A DNA stretch of 64,000 nucleotides from NCBI RefSeq assembly GCF_918698085.1, contig NZ_CAKKLP010000012.1, positions 89,757 to 153,756 on the forward strand, given 5' to 3'. Of the stretch, positions 32,428 through 41,229 are shown piece after piece; within the stretch, counting starts at the first letter, position 1, and each line of letters begins with the position of its first letter. A program made the translations under genes and the position numbers. Under the pieces are notes generated by a model that saw only the letters and a program-made list of their open reading frames with translations, was not told where the DNA came from and did not search any database. This DNA comes from Chryseobacterium sp. Bi04 (GTDB lineage Bacteria; Bacteroidota; Bacteroidia; Flavobacteriales; Weeksellaceae).

Positions 32428-33231
32428 ATGAGTACTTATTTTGACAATAAGGTTATTTGGATCACGGGAGCATCATCAGGAATTGGAGAAGCATTGACTA
32501 AGGAGCTTACCGTGAATACGAATGCAAAGATTATTCTTTCTTCCAGGAAGGAGGAACAATTATATGCTGTAGCAGAAAATGCAGGGCTTCCCCACTCCAG
32601 ATATGCAGTGCTTCCTCTGGATCTAGCCAATTATAAAGATATGCCTGATATTGCAGGAAAAGCAATAGAAAAATTTGGAAAGATTGATATTCTCATTAAC
32701 AATGCCGGGCTGTCTCAGCGCTCATTGGCCATGGAAACTGATATCGAGATTGATAAACACTTAATGGAAGTTGACTATCTAGGAACCGTTGCCCTTACCA
32801 AAGCGGTTGTTCCTTATATGATTAAAAACGGTGGAGGCCAGATTGCTGTAGTTTCCAGTCTCATGGGAGTATTCGGAGCTCCGATGCGAAGTGGCTATGC
32901 TGCTGCTAAACATGCGCTGCATGGCTTTTTTGATGCCCTGCGTGCAGAGTTATATGCTCAAAAAGTCCTTGTTACCATCATCTGCCCCGGATTTATACAA
33001 ACCAATATTTCCATTCATGCGGTCACCGGTGACGGCTCCCTGCAGGGAACCATGGATGATGCTACTGAGAAAGGAATGTCTGCTGATATTTTTGCCAGAA
33101 AAATGCTCTCTGCTATAGGAAAAAAGAAAAATCAGAAAGCTATTGGTGGTAAAGAAGTATTGGGTGTTTATCTGAAAAGGTTTTTCCCTGCATTACTGGC
33201 AAAGTTCGTGCGTAATGCCAAGGTAGTATAG
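32428..33231 (+). CDS. Short-chain dehydrogenase/reductase
   Basis: A classical SDR of 267 residues. Cofactor motif WITGASSGIGEAL, DILINNAGLS, catalytic Ser in VVSSLMGVFG and Tyr-x3-Lys in SGYAAAKHALHGFF are all present. Basic residues after beta-2 (SSRKEEQL) favour NADP(H). I start at the ATG at 32428 (MSTYFDNKVIWITGA); upstream frame is open but overlaps the preceding gene. It resembles DHRS7-type SDRs, substrate unknown. A strong terminator follows. Confidence 0.9.
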   Translation: MSTYFDNKVIWITGASSGIGEALTKELTVNTNAKIILSSRKEEQLYAVAENAGLPHSRYAVLPLDLANYKDMPDIAGKAIEKFGKIDILINNAGLSQRSLAMETDIEIDKHLMEVDYLGTVALTKAVVPYMIKNGGGQIAVVSSLMGVFGAPMRSGYAAAKHALHGFFDALRAELYAQKVLVTIICPGFIQTNISIHAVTGDGSLQGTMDDATEKGMSADIFARKMLSAIGKKKNQKAIGGKEVLGVYLKRFFPALLAKFVRNAKVV

Positions 33232-33331
33232 ATGATTTTTTATTAAAAACCAATCCCGAGCTTCTGTGAATACCTGTAAAAATAGCTTGGATCGATTGAT
33301 CCCTTTTTATCAGGAAAATTTATAACAGAAT

Positions 33332-33369
33332 AAAGCGTCACTCATATGGGATGACGCTTTGTTTTTTTA
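33332..33369 (+). terminator. Terminator after the FAD dehydrogenase/SDR unit
   Basis: AAAGCGTCA / TGACGCTTT, a perfect 9-bp stem with an 11-nt loop, followed by GTTTTTTT, 100 nt past the SDR stop. Confidence 0.85.
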
Positions 33370-33406
33370 AGACAAATATTATTCAACAGGTTTAAAAGAT
33401 ATCCAT

Positions 33407-34216
33407 TTAAAAAGTTTTTATGAGCCCTATCCTTACTGCATTGTTTTGATAAAACGGCATCACCATTGTAGATGATAATGATGTATTTTTAGTTTTATTT
33501 TTTCCGCGAAGTAAATGATCAATTCTTGGATATAGCCAATATGCTAATTCTGTAGAAAGGATTCCGAATCCTGTTCCCGCAACAACATCTCCCAGCCAGT
33601 GTTTATCATTCAGCATCCGGTATACTCCGGTGAAGATAGCAAACGGATACCCGGAAAGACTTAACCAGAAGTTGGTGTCTTTATATTCTCTGAACATAAA
33701 CTGTGCATTAGAAAATGCTGTTGCAGCATGACCTGAAGGGAAAGACATTGTATTGGAACGGTCAGGTCTTTCTTCTTTTACCATATATTTTAAAGGAAAT
33801 GTAATAGCTGCTGCAATGAGTTGTGAAGAGACATAGATAATAGTACGGTCTCTTAAATTATGTTTTCCTTTTACCCCGGCCAAATTCAATCCATATACCA
33901 TAATTCCCGGTGCATACAGCGTATAATTATCAAAATTTATCCGGGTAGGTTGGTGTTCATTAATTTCAGTTCTCGTTGAAATATTAAGCTGTCGGAGGTC
34001 TTTTATTGTTAAACCCGCTACTCCATACGTAATGAAGGCTGCCGGAATAATCAAACTTTTATAATTCAGTTTACTTTTTTGAATAGCGGTTGTAATGCTA
34101 TCATGTATTGGTTCCTGAACTACAATCGTGTCGTTATTGTTTTGTGCATTGAGTGTACTGAAAGCTGAAATTAAAACAATGAAATAGATCAGCATTTTTT
34201 GACGGTGTTTTTTCAT
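33407..34216 (-). CDS. PAP2-superfamily membrane phosphatase
   Basis: A 269-residue phosphatidic-acid-phosphatase-type protein with an N-terminal signal-like segment (MLIYFIVLISAFSTLNA) and several membrane helices. The three-part active site is complete: K-x6-RP in KYMVKEERP, PSGH in MSFPSGHAATAF and R-x5-H-x3-D in YRMLNDKHWLGD. Such enzymes act on lipid phosphates (undecaprenyl-PP, lipid A phosphates, phosphatidic acid) at the periplasmic face. It is last in a presumptive four-gene operon with a TonB-dependent receptor and two membrane proteins, next to a two-component system. Confidence 0.9.
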   Translation of the reverse strand: MKKHRQKMLIYFIVLISAFSTLNAQNNNDTIVVQEPIHDSITTAIQKSKLNYKSLIIPAAFITYGVAGLTIKDLRQLNISTRTEINEHQPTRINFDNYTLYAPGIMVYGLNLAGVKGKHNLRDRTIIYVSSQLIAAAITFPLKYMVKEERPDRSNTMSFPSGHAATAFSNAQFMFREYKDTNFWLSLSGYPFAIFTGVYRMLNDKHWLGDVVAGTGFGILSTELAYWLYPRIDHLLRGKNKTKNTSLSSTMVMPFYQNNAVRIGLIKTF

Positions 34217-34248
34217 CCTGGATTACATTTGTAATTTTTACTTCTTTA

Positions 34249-36669
34249 TTAAAATTTATAACTATACCCCAGTCTTACGACCTGAGTTTCATAATAATCA
34301 TTGCTGGTATAAGCGAATCCCATTCCTTGAATTTTTTTCTTCATCACCATTGTATTAAGTATATCTGAAGCATTTAAAAACACTTCTCCCTTTCCTTTTT
34401 GAATGGCTTTTTTAATACCTAAATCCACCGAAAATCTAGACTTGATCCGTCCTTGGGGAATAATATCAGGAGCAAGGTAAACCGCTGTAAGCTGAGCATT
34501 CAGCCCTTTGGTAAAATGAAAAACATTATTCATCTTGATATTCCCTGAAATGGTGGATTGTTTGTCTGCTGAAAAAGTATTGGGCTCAGGATAAAGGTTT
34601 ACTACTGAAAATGCATTGATCTGATTCCTATACATATTTCCATTGATATTAAAAGAATAGATATCTGATACTTTTTGGTTCCATATTGCTTCTAATCCTG
34701 TATTATAACTTCTCCCCACATTTTGGAATAGGGCATAAATCAGAGTACTGTTGGGTACAATACTTGAAATTCTGGTGATGGTTCCATTAGCAAAACGATG
34801 GTATAGTGCAGAATATAAATATCCGTTATCCCAATTGTATTTATATCCTAGTTCAATAGAGTTGGTAAATTGGGGCCTTAATGCGGGATTTCCTACTTTA
34901 ATAATCTCTGCATCATCATATTTTGGGAAAATCCGGATATCCACTTCATTAGGACGGTCTACCCTTCTGTTATAAAAGATAGAAACCTTATTATGTTCGT
35001 TGAGCTTGTATGCTAATCTAAAGTTAGGAAAGGGCTGTGTATAATTGTACCCATCACTTGTATAGGTAGGATGATTAGGATTAACATCATATTGAATTTT
35101 CACATACTCAAGTCTTATACCAAGTTCTGCCTCCCATTTTTCATTTTCAAAAATATAATTTCCATACACTGCAGGGATGAACTCTTTATAGTTGGCCTTC
35201 CCTCCCGCAGAAATATCCAGTACAGAATTGGATCCCGGAATAAAATTCATATCGGTAGGGATACTTCTGTTTCTCAGTTTAATTCCAGTTTCAATCCTGC
35301 CATATTTTAAAGGTTTTACATAATCTACATTGAAATCATATACCTGTTCATCAGATAATAATTTAAAAGCATCCGTTCCGGCAGATACAGGCAAATAATT
35401 ATCATAGAAATATTTTTCGTCCTCCCTGTGGAAAGTATAATTAAACCCTACATTCAATAGATGTCCGGCTTCTTTGAATTTATGCTGATAGGAAGCTGTT
35501 CCCATTGCGGTAGTTTTTAATTCATCTTCCAAAAACTGCCATAGACGAAGGCGTTGAGATACATCCCCGTTAAAAAATGGCTGGTCTCCACGATCTATAA
35601 TTTTCTCACTTCCATACATGCCCGAAATAGTTAATGTATTTTGTGCGTCAATATTCCAGTCTATTCCAGCTTTAGTAGTAAAAAAATTGGTATTCCTATT
35701 TCTTTTCAGCTGTGAATTGATTATAGTTCCATTATCGTAAGTACGAGTTACAAACTCATTTTTATTAAGTGTTTCGGTATATAAATTATCGGCTTGTAAA
35801 AAAACATTAACCTTATTTTTTCTGTAGTTGAGAGAAAGCGAAGGATTGATCTTTGGGGTTAATGTATATTGTGACCGGATTGTCGGTAAATTTTCTTTTC
35901 TTACCCAAAGAGAACCTAAACCTGCTGTAAATCCAATCTTACCATTCCAGCCGTTTTGTTTATTTTTTTTCATGATAATATTGATGATCCCCGCGTTTCC
36001 ATTAGCATCATATTTTGAAGAAGGATTGTTGATGATTTCAATTTTATCAATCGATGAGGCAGGTATATTATCCAGCCCTGTCTGGCTTCCGAAGCCTGTA
36101 AGAGCGGTTTGTTTACCATCTATCAAAACAGTTACTTTATCATTTCCTCTTAGCTGTACTTTGCCATCCTGAACCGTTATTCCGGGTAGATTTTGCATAC
36201 TTTGCAATACAGATCCTCCGTTTTGGCTGATATTGTCTGCTACAGCATATGTTTTCTTATCCAGACGATTGTCTATTTCATTCTTTTTGGAAGCTGTAAT
36301 GGCCACCTCTTCAATTTTTGTTTCCTTTCCCTGCTTTGGGATCAGTTCAATAATGGGGATTTCCAGGAACTCAGAAAGACTTCCTATGAAAACAGACTGC
36401 ACCTGGGTATCATAGCCCGTCATAGAAGTTTCCAGCATATAATGATCAGGCTTTATACCCATAATAGAAAATCTTCCCTCTTCATTGGTGATGGTTCCGG
36501 CTACAAAAGCACTGTCTTTTTCCTTTTTTAAAATAATATGGGCATAGGCCAATCCTGTTTTTTCTTTATCGGTTATTCTTCCGGAGACTGTTACAGAATT
36601 GGTTTGCGCAAAGGCTATAGTAGAAATAATACATGTTGGAAAAAGGAGCAACTTCTTTCTATTCATCAT
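34249..36669 (-). CDS. TonB-dependent outer-membrane receptor
   Basis: An 806-residue receptor with signal peptide (LLLFPTCIISTIAFAQ), an N-terminal carboxypeptidase-regulatory-like domain (VTVSGRITDKEKTGLAYAHI; about residues 25-110), a plug (QNGGSVLQSMQNLPGITVQD, VLIDGKQTALTG, IEIINNPSSKYDANGNAGII) and a barrel of the 'outer membrane beta-barrel' type ending VVRLGYSYKF. No SusD partner is adjacent, which fits siderophore/metal or small-ligand receptors rather than a Sus locus. It is 46 nt after the COG4705-like gene and 32 nt before the PAP2 gene. The ligand is unknown. Confidence 0.9.
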   Translation of the reverse strand: MMNRKKLLLFPTCIISTIAFAQTNSVTVSGRITDKEKTGLAYAHIILKKEKDSAFVAGTITNEEGRFSIMGIKPDHYMLETSMTGYDTQVQSVFIGSLSEFLEIPIIELIPKQGKETKIEEVAITASKKNEIDNRLDKKTYAVADNISQNGGSVLQSMQNLPGITVQDGKVQLRGNDKVTVLIDGKQTALTGFGSQTGLDNIPASSIDKIEIINNPSSKYDANGNAGIINIIMKKNKQNGWNGKIGFTAGLGSLWVRKENLPTIRSQYTLTPKINPSLSLNYRKNKVNVFLQADNLYTETLNKNEFVTRTYDNGTIINSQLKRNRNTNFFTTKAGIDWNIDAQNTLTISGMYGSEKIIDRGDQPFFNGDVSQRLRLWQFLEDELKTTAMGTASYQHKFKEAGHLLNVGFNYTFHREDEKYFYDNYLPVSAGTDAFKLLSDEQVYDFNVDYVKPLKYGRIETGIKLRNRSIPTDMNFIPGSNSVLDISAGGKANYKEFIPAVYGNYIFENEKWEAELGIRLEYVKIQYDVNPNHPTYTSDGYNYTQPFPNFRLAYKLNEHNKVSIFYNRRVDRPNEVDIRIFPKYDDAEIIKVGNPALRPQFTNSIELGYKYNWDNGYLYSALYHRFANGTITRISSIVPNSTLIYALFQNVGRSYNTGLEAIWNQKVSDIYSFNINGNMYRNQINAFSVVNLYPEPNTFSADKQSTISGNIKMNNVFHFTKGLNAQLTAVYLAPDIIPQGRIKSRFSVDLGIKKAIQKGKGEVFLNASDILNTMVMKKKIQGMGFAYTSNDYYETQVVRLGYSYKF

Positions 36670-36715
36670 AAATATTAATTTTTTAGGATTTTTTTAAGGT
36701 TAAAAAATAAGGGTG

Positions 36716-37468
36716 TTATCCCTGAAATGGCGATTTCTTAATATGTTCTCTTTGTGAAATCACAATCATGACAATCATTAAAGCAAGAGATATCAGCGAA
36801 GCATTCAATGTTCCAAGATCAAGACCTCCTTTTACAACAGGTTTGGTTAAAAGATCTCCGAATGTAGCTCCGAATGGTCTGGTAAAAACAAAAGCAATCC
36901 AAAACAATACAACATGATTGATCTTTGTAAAATAATGAAGCAAGACAACGATAAGGATGATCAATCCGGTAATACAGGCTCCAGTTAAGTAGCCTAGTCC
37001 CATATTGTCACTTAGAAAATCTCCGAATGCCGTTCCCAGGCTGTTGGAAAATAATATGGCGATCCAATAATAAAGCTCTTTATTTCTTTCAAAAATGGGA
37101 TAGACTTCAAGGTTATTATACTTTTTGTACCATAAAAAAAGTGAAGCCAGAAGCCCGGAAAGAAGGATTAAGCTCCCTAATAAGTATCCTGCTTTCAATG
37201 TTCTGTCTATAAAATCAGAGATTTCTGTACCTAAAGTTGTTGTTCCTATAATTACCATCCAGTATACAGCCGGAACATATTTTTTTATGTTGAGTTGGAT
37301 GGATAGTAGAATGGCAAAAAATAATAAGGTAACAAGAATTCCCATCGTGTATCCAAGATTAAGGGTCATAGAAATAAAGTCTCCCAGGGTCTCTCCAAGC
37401 GTGGTGGCTACGATTTTCATTAACCAGAACAGTACCGTGACTGCTGCTACTTTGTTCGCTGTCCTCAT
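36716..37468 (-). CDS. COG4705-like multi-pass membrane protein with four internal repeats
   Basis: A 250-residue inner-membrane protein built from four repeats, each starting with an aromatic-Trp pair and running into [L/F]Gxxx[G/S]D: Trp15..Asp30, Trp70..Asp85, Trp135..Asp150 and Trp190..Asp205 (for example TTLGETLGDF, NSLGTAFGDF, RPFGATFGDL). Each repeat carries about two membrane helices, giving roughly eight. This matches the uncharacterised membrane-anchored COG4705 family as I remember it. The repeated membrane Asp suggests ion or proton handling, but no function is known. Its start overlaps the end of the upstream small membrane-protein gene by 4 nt, and a two-component-system operator lies upstream of both. 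Confidence 0.75.
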   Translation of the reverse strand: MRTANKVAAVTVLFWLMKIVATTLGETLGDFISMTLNLGYTMGILVTLLFFAILLSIQLNIKKYVPAVYWMVIIGTTTLGTEISDFIDRTLKAGYLLGSLILLSGLLASLFLWYKKYNNLEVYPIFERNKELYYWIAILFSNSLGTAFGDFLSDNMGLGYLTGACITGLIILIVVLLHYFTKINHVVLFWIAFVFTRPFGATFGDLLTKPVVKGGLDLGTLNASLISLALMIVMIVISQREHIKKSPFQG

Positions 37469-37707
37469 CTTGTTGTATGTTTAAAGGCAAAAAATTGCGC
37501 AAGATTGATAATCAAAAACGAATTATAAAAATATTTTACGGGTGATATTTTACTTAAATACAGCAAAGCAGGAAGCAAAACTGTCATCAGAGAGAAAAGC
37601 AGATATGAGATCAGAATCAATATAAGATTCACCTTACCGCCATACATAGCGCTAAGCCAGAATACAGGGATTATTCCCGAAAATAAAAGGGCAATTTTTA
37701 CAATCAT
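37465..37707 (-). CDS. Small two-to-three-helix membrane protein
   Basis: An 80-residue hydrophobic protein with helices at about 4-22, 26-50 and 58-72 and a basic C-terminus (FKHTTR). No family recognised. It is first in the operon, overlaps the COG4705-like gene by 4 nt and lies directly downstream of a direct-repeat operator and -7-like element. A role as accessory subunit of the COG4705-like protein is possible from coupling alone. Confidence 0.6.
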   Translation of the reverse strand: MIVKIALLFSGIIPVFWLSAMYGGKVNLILILISYLLFSLMTVLLPALLYLSKISPVKYFYNSFLIINLAQFFAFKHTTR

Positions 37708-37743
37708 TTCTAAATAAAATCTACACGTAAGTATATTTCAATA

Positions 37744-37777
37744 CAAAGGTGCAATCAGATTTAGAAGAAATTTTGAA
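37744..37777 (-). promoter_or_regulatory. Direct-repeat operator plus -7-like element
   Basis: On the plus strand AGATTTAGAA (37757-37766) and AAATTTTGAA (37768-37777) are tandem half-sites with an 11-bp period. Reading the minus strand, the -7-like CACCTTTG (37751-37744) begins 5 nt later. The same arrangement stands before the OmpR-type regulator gene, so this is read as its binding site for the membrane-protein/receptor/PAP2 operon. Confidence 0.6.
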
Positions 37778-37803
37778 TTGTCCGGGTTCGGATATTTTTT
37801 TAA

Positions 37804-39090
37804 CTATAAATTAACGGAAAAGATATGGTGGCTATTATCAAACCTGTAGCTGACTGTCCAATTATGAAATTTACAGATTTCCTGAATAATAGAGAGTCCT
37901 AGCCCACTTCCGTTATGATTTGCTGACAATTTTGAAAATCTTTTGAATAATAATTCGGCATCCAGTTTTTCCGTCCCGGAATTGGAGATTTCAAAAACAG
38001 AATCTGTTAATTTTATAGCAATAGATCCATCGGGTGAAGTATGCCGGATAGCATTAATAATCAAATTGTTAATCATAATTTCCGTTAGACTGCTGTTTCC
38101 GTTTAGCCGTACATCAGATTTAATATGTTCCTGTAGATCAATGTTTTTTTGTTCAAAATGTTCCTTGAGAATATCAATACTTTGATGGAGGAGCTGATCA
38201 AACGAGATATTTTCAGAATTATCAAACTGGTTATTATCTATTTTAGACAATAATATAAGGTTTTTATTGATGCGGGAACTTCTGGTAAGCGCTCTGTTCA
38301 TTTCTTCAACAATCCGGTATTGTTTTTCTGTCAGATCCTGATCCTGTAATAGGAGATCCAGCTTATTTTTGATAATAGCAAGTGGTGTTTGCAGCTCATG
38401 GGAGGCATTTTCAGTAAACTCCTTTTGAGTTTTATAGACCGAAATATTGTGCTCTATCAGCTTATAAAGAGATTGGTTGAGTTCTTCAAACTCTGCGGTA
38501 TCAGAAGATGAGAATTCAATTTTATTCTGGCTGTTAAGTTTAAAGGTTTTCAATCGGTCCAGTGTCTCCCGGAATGGCCTCCAGATTGATGCTGAAAGTC
38601 TTCTGTTCATATATAAAAGTCCCACTACAATCATCACAAAGAAAAAGATAGTGATCATGGCTATCACTCCTATTGTTTCATGGGTTTCCTCAATATTGGT
38701 CTGTATGGTAAAAAGATAGGGGTTGCTTTGGATATAAACCACCTTCTCCAGGCATCTGTACCGTTCTTTTTTGTGTTCAGCTATAAATGGAAGATGCCTT
38801 TCATTAGTATAAACACTATCACCTTTTATACGATTTGCGGAAATTTTTTCAATATTGGTTTCAGGCTGAATATCGTTCCATAATTTCATGCTTTTCCCCA
38901 GCTGCTCTTCAGACAGTTTCAACTGGTTGAACTCATATGCCGTTTTCTCTACAATAATCTGGTTATGCTCATCAAGTTCACTTTTCCAAATCGTGTCTAC
39001 CACAAAGTAATACACAGGAATACTTATTGTCAATACAATAAGTACATAAATAAGAAAAGGCTTTGTCGTTTTGCTTAATAGAGGCTTCAC
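37804..39090 (-). CDS. Sensor histidine kinase (HisKA type)
   Basis: A 428-residue inner-membrane kinase with two helices (about 12-32 and 138-160) enclosing a roughly 105-residue periplasmic sensor region of unknown fold. His231 in ENASHELQTPLAII is the phospho-acceptor; the ATPase domain has N-box LIINAIRHTSPDG, a DSVFEISNSG G1 box and SGLGLSII. No clear separate HAMP signature is seen, though the region after helix 2 has its usual length. It is downstream of the OmpR-type regulator with a 239-nt gap. Confidence 0.92.
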   Translation of the reverse strand: MKPLLSKTTKPFLIYVLIVLTISIPVYYFVVDTIWKSELDEHNQIIVEKTAYEFNQLKLSEEQLGKSMKLWNDIQPETNIEKISANRIKGDSVYTNERHLPFIAEHKKERYRCLEKVVYIQSNPYLFTIQTNIEETHETIGVIAMITIFFFVMIVVGLLYMNRRLSASIWRPFRETLDRLKTFKLNSQNKIEFSSSDTAEFEELNQSLYKLIEHNISVYKTQKEFTENASHELQTPLAIIKNKLDLLLQDQDLTEKQYRIVEEMNRALTRSSRINKNLILLSKIDNNQFDNSENISFDQLLHQSIDILKEHFEQKNIDLQEHIKSDVRLNGNSSLTEIMINNLIINAIRHTSPDGSIAIKLTDSVFEISNSGTEKLDAELLFKRFSKLSANHNGSGLGLSIIQEICKFHNWTVSYRFDNSHHIFSVNL

Positions 39091-39105
39091 AATAATGATA
39101 ATGAT

Positions 39106-39133
39106 GAGTTATAAGTTACAAGTTATGAGTTTT
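39106..39133. repeat. Four imperfect heptamer repeats
   Basis: GAGTTAT-AAGTTAC-AAGTTAT-GAGTTTT in the gap between regulator and kinase genes. A short low-complexity tandem array; function unknown. The rest of 39,091-39,329 shows nothing I can name. Confidence 0.6.
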
Positions 39134-39329
39134 GGGATGTTTTTAAGATGAGTATATAAGATGGGTGTCTACTTTTTTATTTGCAATTTAATATTAATTG
39201 GCTATAAATTTCGTTCCGTATTTTAGAAGAAAAAACAATATTTGTTATTCCGAAGAACCTGATGAATTATTTCAGCTCTTTTACTATGTATGTTTTCATG
39301 ATAAAAGAAGGTTAAGAAATACAATTGGC

Positions 39330-40004
39330 TTATGTTTCCCACTTATAACCTGTTCCATATACGGTTTTAAGGTAATGACTGCACCCCGCATCATATAATT
39401 TTTTCTTTAAATTTTTTACATGGGCATACACAAAATCATGATTGTCCAGCATATCTGCAAAATCACCGGAAAGATGCTCTGCCAGGGTGCTTTTAGAAAT
39501 CACCTTATTTTTGTTTCCTATAAAATAGATCAGAAGGTCGAATTCTTTTTTGGTCAAAGAAATGATGTCATCATTTACAGACACTGTTTTGGCGAGTAAA
39601 TCAATTTGAAGTTCATTCTGTCTGATTATATTGGAGCTGCTGAATTGCTTCCTGCGGATAATTGAATATACTCTTGCTATAAGCTCTGAAAGATGAAAAG
39701 GTTTGGTAAGATAATCATCAGCCCCCAGCTTCAGGCCTTCAATTTTATCATCCAGTGCGTTTTTGGCAGAAATGATAATAACGCCATCCTGTTTGTTCTG
39801 TTTTTTTAATTCCTCTAAAATTTTCAGCCCATTGCCGTCAGGAAGCATAATATCCAATAAAATGCAATCATATTGAAATGTTTCAATTTTATTCATAGCT
39901 TCACTAAATGTAGAAGCAAATTCACATAGATAATTTTCTTCAGAAAGATATTCCGAAATACTCTTAGCAAGCTCTGTTTCGTCTTCAACGATTAGAATTT
40001 TCAT
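39330..40004 (-). CDS. OmpR/PhoB-family response regulator
   Basis: A 224-residue regulator: receiver domain (residues 1-115; VEDE pocket, phospho-acceptor Asp51 in LLDIMLPDGNG, Lys in LTKPF) and a winged-helix DNA-binding domain (about 125-224; LTKKEFDLLIYFIGNKNKV, VYAHVKNLKKKL, VYGTGYKWE). It pairs with the kinase gene 239 nt downstream. An 11-bp direct repeat ending 18 nt before its ATG matches the operator of the 37707 operon, so it probably controls itself and that operon. A decayed 92-bp copy of its codons about 73-105 lies at 43592. Confidence 0.94.
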   Translation of the reverse strand: MKILIVEDETELAKSISEYLSEENYLCEFASTFSEAMNKIETFQYDCILLDIMLPDGNGLKILEELKKQNKQDGVIIISAKNALDDKIEGLKLGADDYLTKPFHLSELIARVYSIIRRKQFSSSNIIRQNELQIDLLAKTVSVNDDIISLTKKEFDLLIYFIGNKNKVISKSTLAEHLSGDFADMLDNHDFVYAHVKNLKKKLYDAGCSHYLKTVYGTGYKWET

Positions 40005-40008
40005 GTGA

Positions 40009-40042
40009 TAAATCTATCATTAAATTTTGAAGAAATTTTGAA
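40009..40042 (-). promoter_or_regulatory. Direct-repeat operator plus -7-like element before the regulator gene
   Basis: AAATTTTGAA occurs at 40022-40031 and again at 40033-40042 (plus strand), an exact repeat with an 11-bp period, as expected for OmpR-type dimers. On the minus strand TAGATTTA (40016-40009; one mismatch to TAnnTTTG) starts 5 nt later, the same spacing as at 37744-37777. The predicted transcription start falls at or near the ATG at 40004, implying a very short leader. Confidence 0.65.
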
Positions 40043-40063
40043 TTTTCTGTTGTGTTTTAATAA

Positions 40064-41056
40064 TTACGGTTGAGGAATCTGAACTTCCTTATAAATCAAC
40101 CCCTCAGCTTTCAATTCTTGCCAGAAATCAAAAGGAATATGGGCGTGCAGCGCTTCCACATTATCTTTTACCTGTTCAGGTTTGCTGGCTCCGGGAATAA
40201 TAGATGAAAATTCATCACAAGCAAGTACAAAGTGAAGGGCAGCATCTATAAGACTTATATTGTACTGTGATGCTATAGTTTCCATTCGGTCCCGTTTTTC
40301 ATTCATCCCTTTTGGAATCAGATCCTTATAATTATACCGTTTTCTTCCTGCAATATAACCGGAGTTATATCCGGTTCCTGAAACCAGTTTTACCCCGGAT
40401 TTTCTAACAGCAGGAAGAAGTCTGTCCACCGCATCTTCATGTTCTAAAATCGAATATTGTGTTGCAGAAAGGCAGACATCGGGATCTGCAGATTCCAGAC
40501 AGTCTAAGATAGGTTCAATTGTATTGACCCCCATTCCCCAGGCTTTGATGACTCCCTGGTCCCGGAGTTCAGAAAGAACTTTAAAAGCCCCTTTTCTTGC
40601 CTGTTCCAGAAAATAGGGATAACGGTCCCCTACCTGGTCTTCAGACAAATCGTGAACATAAACAATATCAATGTGATTGAGTCCTGTTCTTTGTAAACTG
40701 TCTGCAATAGATCTTTTTATAGCATCAGCTGTATAATCATGTCTGAAATCATAGTTCAGGGGATTCTTCCACATGGTTGGGGGAACTTCCGATTCCGGAA
40801 CTTCATTAAAAAGCCTTCCCACTTTTGTTGAAAATATAAAATCACTTCTTTCTTTATCCTTAAGGAAGTTTCCAAACCGTCTTTCGCTCTTGGTGAGCCC
40901 ATACCATGGAGAAGTATCATAATATCTGATCCCGGTGTCCCATGCAGTCTGAAGTATTTCGTAAGCCTGTTCATCCGTGATATTTTCAAAAGCTGTACCT
41001 ATGGCAACCCCGCCTAAGCCCAGACGGTGTTTTCCTGTTAAAATATCTGTTTTCAT
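40064..41056 (-). CDS. Aldo/keto reductase (D-threo-aldose dehydrogenase-like)
   Basis: A 330-residue TIM-barrel oxidoreductase using NAD(P)H. Catalytic tetrad elements: Asp in YYDTSPWYG with Tyr of the same motif, Lys in FSTKVGRLF and His in IVYVHDLS. The long insertion and the FNEVPESE-type loop fit the family of L-fucose/D-threo-aldose dehydrogenases. The ATG at 41056 (MKTDILTGKHRLGLGG) is preferred to one at 41098, which adds 14 residues ahead of the barrel. It stands alone, divergent from the NDH-2-like gene. Confidence 0.87.
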   Translation of the reverse strand: MKTDILTGKHRLGLGGVAIGTAFENITDEQAYEILQTAWDTGIRYYDTSPWYGLTKSERRFGNFLKDKERSDFIFSTKVGRLFNEVPESEVPPTMWKNPLNYDFRHDYTADAIKRSIADSLQRTGLNHIDIVYVHDLSEDQVGDRYPYFLEQARKGAFKVLSELRDQGVIKAWGMGVNTIEPILDCLESADPDVCLSATQYSILEHEDAVDRLLPAVRKSGVKLVSGTGYNSGYIAGRKRYNYKDLIPKGMNEKRDRMETIASQYNISLIDAALHFVLACDEFSSIIPGASKPEQVKDNVEALHAHIPFDFWQELKAEGLIYKEVQIPQP

Positions 41057-41229
41057 ATGACAATATTTTGGGGTGTTGGCTATATAACCAACAAACATCG
41101 TGCAGACCTTAAGAAGAAGATAAAAAGCAAGTTGATTTTGTTTTTTTTATATGTTAAATGTTTGTTATCTAAGCTCCTTTGGTCCTGTTATTGAATGAAA
41201 TAAAGAACATCATTTCAATATCATTTATT

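Noticed and set aside
39106..39133. CRISPR-like array
   Set aside because: The units are 7 bp, contiguous and imperfect, with no spacers; no cas gene is in the window.
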